Below, one piece after another: positions 6,597-8,706 of a stretch of 8,706 bases of DNA (positions within the stretch are counted from its first letter, which is position 1; every line of letters starts with the position of its first letter). The notes under the pieces are model-generated. The model was not told the origin of the DNA, searched no databases, and saw nothing but the letters and a program-made list of their open reading frames with translations. The stretch is from Pseudoselenomonas ruminantium (GTDB lineage: Bacteria > Bacillota > Negativicutes > Selenomonadales > Selenomonadaceae). The stretch lies in assembly GCA_002448495.1 (NCBI GenBank), contig DJYL01000237.1, positions 7,364 to 16,069 of the forward strand, given 5' to 3'. The translations under genes were made by a program, and so were the position numbers.

Positions 6597-7565
6597 TTAT
6601 TTCAGTGCATCACCGAGTTTGGAGTTGGTGTTGCGGGCAGCGGCTACACTTTCATCAAACTTAGCCTTTTCATCGCCTTCGAGCTTGTACTCAACGATTT
6701 TTTCCATGCCGTTCTTGCCGAGGATAACGGGTACACCGATGCAGAGGTCTTTTTCGCCGTACTCGCCATCGAGGTATACACAGCAGGGCATGAGTTTCTT
6801 TGCATCAAGAGCGATAGCCTCAACCATAGCAGCAGCAGCAGCGCCCGGAGCATACCAGGCGGAGGTACCCAGAAGGCCGGTCAGCGTAGCACCGCCCACC
6901 TTCGTCTGTGCTACAGCATCATCAAGCTGTTCTTTGCTGAGGAGCTGCGTTACAGGAATGCCGCGATAAGTAGCAAGGCTCGTCAGAGGAACCATGGTCT
7001 TGTCGCTGTGGCCGCCGATAACCGTGCCGTCGATGTCCGTCGGGGTTGCCGGATAGCCGGCTTCCTGCAGAGCCTTGGACAGGAAATAACGGAAACGGCT
7101 GCTGTCGAGCATACCGCCCTGACCGAGAACGCGGTTGCGCGGCAGTTTGGAATCTTTGAGCGTCAGGAACGTCATAGCGTCCATCGGGTTGGAGATGATG
7201 ATGAAGATAGCGTTCGGAGAATACTTCAGCGCCTGGTCAACAACACCTTTGACGATTTTTGCATTTACGCCGATGAGTTCTTCACGCGTCATGCCCGGTT
7301 TACGCGGCATACCGGAAGTAACCACTACAACATCGGAACCTTCCGTCGGTGCATAGCCGTTTTCGTCACCGATTTCAGCCGTAACGCCCGTTACCGTGGT
7401 GTCAAAGTTCAGAAGATGTGCCGTCTGCATGATGTCCATAGCCTTGCCTTCAGCAAAACCCTTTTTGATGTCCACCAGCATAACTTCGCTGCAGAAATTC
7501 TTTACTGCCAGCACATTTGCTACGGTAGCGCCTACGTTACCTGCACCAACAACTGTTACCTTCAT
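6597..7565 (-). CDS. mdh: Malate dehydrogenase (LDH-like type)
   Basis: The enzyme interconverts malate and oxaloacetate with NAD(H) in the cytoplasm; in a fermenting anaerobe it probably runs toward malate on the route to fumarate, succinate and propionate. The start is the ATG at 7565 with AAGGAGG 9 nt upstream; a TTG two codons earlier sits too close to that site. The 322-residue protein has the Rossmann motif GAGNVG (7-12), Asp32 for NAD rather than NADP, and GMPRKPGMTR (85-94), where Arg88 is the malate-dehydrogenase signature in place of the Gln of lactate dehydrogenase. It also has ISNPMDAMT (124-132), LDSSRFR with Asp154 and Arg157, and the catalytic His186 in GGHSDKTMVPL. It is the homotetrameric LDH-like MDH class. 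The gene is flanked by its own promoter (7683-7711), operator (7652-7673) and terminator (6541-6582), so it is monocistronic. Confidence 0.95.
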   Translation of the reverse strand: MKVTVVGAGNVGATVANVLAVKNFCSEVMLVDIKKGFAEGKAMDIMQTAHLLNFDTTVTGVTAEIGDENGYAPTEGSDVVVVTSGMPRKPGMTREELIGVNAKIVKGVVDQALKYSPNAIFIIISNPMDAMTFLTLKDSKLPRNRVLGQGGMLDSSRFRYFLSKALQEAGYPATPTDIDGTVIGGHSDKTMVPLTSLATYRGIPVTQLLSKEQLDDAVAQTKVGGATLTGLLGTSAWYAPGAAAAAMVEAIALDAKKLMPCCVYLDGEYGEKDLCIGVPVILGKNGMEKIVEYKLEGDEKAKFDESVAAARNTNSKLGDALK

Positions 7566-7574
7566 AATCAAATG

Positions 7575-7581
7575 CCTCCTT
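7575..7581 (-). promoter_or_regulatory. mdh ribosome binding site, fixes the start
   Basis: AAGGAGG on the minus strand lies 9 nt before ATG (7565) but only 3 nt before an in-frame TTG at 7571, so the ATG is the likely start and the protein begins MKVTVVGAGN. Confidence 0.7.
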
Positions 7582-7588
7582 AGAATTA

Positions 7589-7636
7589 GAAAGCGATTGC
7601 CAAAAGTCTGTCAATTCCATAAAGGAAACCGCTTTC
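7589..7636 (-). promoter_or_regulatory. Possible hairpin in the mdh leader
   Basis: GAAAGCG (complement of 7630-7636) and CGCTTTC (complement of 7589-7595) are a 7-bp perfect inverted repeat within the roughly 110-nt leader of mdh, ending about 8 nt before the ribosome site. The long loop (34 nt) makes a stable structure uncertain. Confidence 0.25.
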
Positions 7637-7651
7637 GGTATGGCTCTTATG

Positions 7652-7673
7652 ATGAATCACACTTATGATTCAT
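7652..7673. promoter_or_regulatory. Inverted-repeat operator downstream of the mdh promoter
   Basis: Perfect 8-bp arms ATGAATCA (7652-7659) and TGATTCAT (7666-7673) are separated by 6 nt, so the half-site centres lie 14 bp apart. The element sits at about +4 to +25 of the predicted mdh transcript, where a bound dimeric repressor would block initiation or early elongation. It does not match the CcpA cre, Rex, FNR or ArgR consensus sequences as I know them. No regulator gene is adjacent. Confidence 0.55.
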
Positions 7674-7682
7674 TACGTGATA

Positions 7683-7711
7683 ATTATAACAAAGTAGGAT
7701 GAAAAAAGCAA
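7683..7711 (-). promoter_or_regulatory. mdh promoter
   Basis: On the minus strand TTGCTT (7706-7711) and a perfect TATAAT (7683-7688) are separated by 17 nt. The 70 bases upstream (about 7712-7780) are very AT-rich with A and T runs, resembling an UP element that would strengthen the promoter. Start of transcription would fall near 7676, giving a leader of about 110 nt. Confidence 0.75.
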
Positions 7712-7790
7712 TAAAAAGCGGTAAATAATTTTATTATTTTTTATCTTATCATAAATTTGTTTAATAATCTTATGACCTGCTAACAAGAAG

Positions 7791-7814
7791 TGACCGGTCA
7801 AAAATGACCGGTCA
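7791..7814. repeat. Tandem TGACCGGTCA palindromes after the rubredoxin gene
   Basis: Two identical 10-bp palindromes, TGACCGGTCA at 7791-7800 and 7805-7814, are separated by AAAA. Because each is self-complementary, the pair can also fold as one 10-bp hairpin with a four-base loop. It lies about 20 nt after the rubredoxin stop and about 80 nt upstream of the mdh -35. Neither strand has a T-run after the stem, so it is a poor intrinsic terminator. The same core occurs at 3446-3455. Confidence 0.6.
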
Positions 7815-7832
7815 TTCCCGTTAACAACTATC

Positions 7833-7991
7833 CTATTGTTCTTCAAACATATCTTTGCCGACACCGCACAGCGGGCAGACAAAATCCTCCGGCAAATCCG
7901 CAAACGCCACGCCCGGAGCCAGATCGTAATCGCTGTCGCCTTTCGCTTCATCATAAATCCAGCCACAAACCGTGCAAACCCAAGTTTTCAT
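7833..7991 (-). CDS. Rubredoxin
   Basis: Rubredoxin is a small cytoplasmic one-iron electron carrier; in anaerobes it often feeds oxygen- or peroxide-reducing enzymes such as rubrerythrin and flavodiiron proteins. The 52-residue protein is of normal length: MKTWVCTVCGWIYDEAKGD at the N-terminus with iron ligands Cys6 and Cys9, then FVCPLCGVGKDMF with ligands Cys39 and Cys42, and the usual aromatic residues Trp4, Trp11, Tyr13 and Phe30. GGAGGG lies about 8 nt upstream of the ATG at 7991. No redox partner gene is adjacent, and no convincing promoter is visible between it and the hairpin cluster at 8048-8147. A longer overlapping frame (7673-7966) is out of phase and is not a gene. Confidence 0.96.
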   Translation of the reverse strand: MKTWVCTVCGWIYDEAKGDSDYDLAPGVAFADLPEDFVCPLCGVGKDMFEEQ

Positions 7992-8047
7992 CACAAGCCC
8001 TCCTAACTAACACCTAACACCACGAACCAATAAAGGTCTATCGTTAC

Positions 8048-8147
8048 CCGGCGCCCAAGGACGGACGCCGGTGGACGTAAATCCCCGGATGGGATTTCAG
8101 TCCACGTTTTCTTTTGGGTACTTTTCTTTACGCCAAAGAAAAGTACC
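8048..8147. repeat. Composite element of three consecutive hairpins
   Basis: Three inverted repeats follow one another in 100 bp. Hairpin A: CCGGCG (8048-8053) with CGCCGG (8066-8071), plus two inner pairs after a mismatch. Hairpin B: GTGGAC (8071-8076) with GTCCAC (8100-8105), a 2-nt mismatch, then AAATCCC (8079-8085) with GGGATTT (8091-8097) and a 5-nt loop. Hairpin C: GGTACTTTTCTTT (8117-8129) with its complement (8135-8147), 13 bp perfect, 5-nt loop. The array lies between the PHP gene (ends 8214) and rubredoxin (starts 7991) and encodes no protein. Such hairpin sets are typical of dispersed intergenic repeats (REP/BIME- or MITE-like). It may also act as a transcription barrier, though no clear T-run follows. 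Whether it recurs in the genome cannot be seen here. Confidence 0.7.
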
Positions 8148-8213
8148 ACAACAACTCTGTTGCTAATTAGGAACTTCTAGCTAATTCGGGCTAAATCCTG
8201 CCAATAGCGAAAA
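8148..8213. other. Spacer between PHP gene and hairpin cluster
   Basis: This AT-rich spacer holds a direct repeat GCTAATT (8162-8168 and 8180-8186, 18 bp apart) and no coding sequence or clear terminator for the PHP gene. Confidence 0.4.
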
Positions 8214-8706
8214 TTATTTACCGAGCCTTTCCTTAACGCCAAGAAAGAACGCATACGGCACGGCAATATTGCCATTCATCCCGCTCCCCATTTCAATTCC
8301 CGGCCGGTTCGTCCCATGGAAGTCCGTCCCGCCCGTGGGCATTAAATCGTATTTCGCTATCATCTGCGCCGCAAACTCCGCATCCTCTGCCGAATAATTC
8401 GGATAGAACCGTTCCATACCATCAAGTCCCAGCCGGTGCAATTCCACAATGGCCTGTTCCTGCTGTTGACGGCTGTCCAAATTCCCCAGTCCGATGTTCT
8501 TGTGAAAATGCGCCAGCGAAGTCACGCCGCCCGCCTCGTGAATAATCGGCAGCGCTTCTTCGGCGGTAATATTGTAGTTAAGCCCCAGCTCTACCACTGC
8601 CGGATCCAGATAATTATCCCACAAAGGCTGTGCCCTGTCATAAAGATGCAGGGATACCAGATAACGCATCACCGCATAGCGATCTAAAATTCCCATATAG
8701 GTAAAT
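8214..8706 (-). CDS. PHP-domain metal-dependent phosphoesterase, N-terminus cut by window edge
   Basis: The frame is open at the right edge (the first full codons read FTY before the Met at 8696), so this is the C-terminal 163 residues; the family's N-terminal HxH metal site lies outside. Counting from that Met, visible features are IHEAGGVTSLAHFHK (52-66, metal-binding His in LAHFH), GLDGMERFYPNYSAED (90-105, the GLDG-E-x-Y-P pattern of this family) and TGGTDFHG (121-128, Asp125 and His127 as metal ligands). These match the YciV/TrpH-type PHP proteins, which include 5'-3' exoribonucleases (RNase AM) and 3',5'-nucleotide phosphatases. The linker between the metal sites is unremarkable. The substrate cannot be decided from this part. 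The last gene before it on the same strand is rubredoxin, about 220 nt downstream, with the hairpin cluster between, so they are probably separate units. Confidence 0.85.
   Translation of the reverse strand, partial: FTYMGILDRYAVMRYLVSLHLYDRAQPLWDNYLDPAVVELGLNYNITAEEALPIIHEAGGVTSLAHFHKNIGLGNLDSRQQQEQAIVELHRLGLDGMERFYPNYSAEDAEFAAQMIAKYDLMPTGGTDFHGTNRPGIEMGSGMNGNIAVPYAFFLGVKERLGK

Noticed and set aside
7008..7583. 191-residue plus-strand frame opposite mdh
   Set aside because: It is the antisense of a conserved enzyme, with no start signal.
7585..7614. Second mdh promoter, TTGACA with an 18-nt spacer and TCTAAT
   Set aside because: Transcription would begin inside the ribosome binding site, leaving no usable leader.
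7791..7814. Intrinsic terminator for rubredoxin
   Set aside because: The hairpin is sound but no T-run follows on either strand.
7673..7966. 97-residue minus-strand frame over the rubredoxin region
   Set aside because: It is out of phase with rubredoxin, which has all four Cys ligands and a ribosome site; the longer frame runs on into the mdh promoter.
1..8706. CRISPR array, tRNA or rRNA genes, phage or complete insertion sequence
   Set aside because: No regularly spaced repeats, cloverleaf, rRNA-like sequence or transposase frame could be seen.

Overview
The window reads as chromosomal DNA of an anaerobic, Gram-positive-related bacterium. The genes start at strong AGGAGG-type ribosome binding sites, one encodes a free-standing rubredoxin, the gene set is fermentative or housekeeping, and the intergenic spacers are AT-rich while the genes are moderate in GC. 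A Selenomonas-like member of the Negativicutes would fit, but this is inference: there is no rRNA or other strong marker. Nearly everything lies on the minus strand. The one plus-strand gene is a TPR-type gene that diverges from clpB.

Layout, left to right: clpB (1-2377, minus, 3' end cut by the window edge); a shared divergent promoter region with a large palindromic operator (2378-2545); a TPR-like protein of unknown function (2546-3250, plus); a 23-bp perfect hairpin that can terminate from both sides (3291-3365); a decayed PTS EIICB sugar transporter of the glucose/N-acetylglucosamine family (about 3453-3963, minus, with at least two internal deletions); nanE (3963-4637); nagB (4651-5415); tadA (5470-5988); a terminator; a 95-residue unknown protein (6168-6455); the mdh terminator; mdh (6597-7565) with a clear promoter and a palindromic operator; a tandem palindrome; rubredoxin (7833-7991); a composite three-hairpin repeat (8048-8147); and the C-terminal part of a PHP-domain phosphoesterase (8214-8706, 5' end cut).

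The genes tadA, nagB, nanE and the PTS remnant form a likely transcription unit. NanE converts ManNAc-6-P to GlcNAc-6-P, and NagB converts GlcN-6-P to fructose-6-P. The deacetylase NagA that links them is not in the window. The transporter that would have fed this amino-sugar route is broken here, so substrate must come from elsewhere or the route is being lost. ClpB and its divergent TPR neighbour share a control region with four GTCAAA-like half-sites. Malate dehydrogenase looks monocistronic and locally regulated.

No complete, clearly new multi-gene system is visible. The items most worth a second look are regulatory or structural: the clpB operator, the repeated TGACCGGTCA palindromes, the 3291-3365 hairpin, the 8048-8147 composite element and the mdh operator. 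The PTS ruin and two unrecognised proteins come next.
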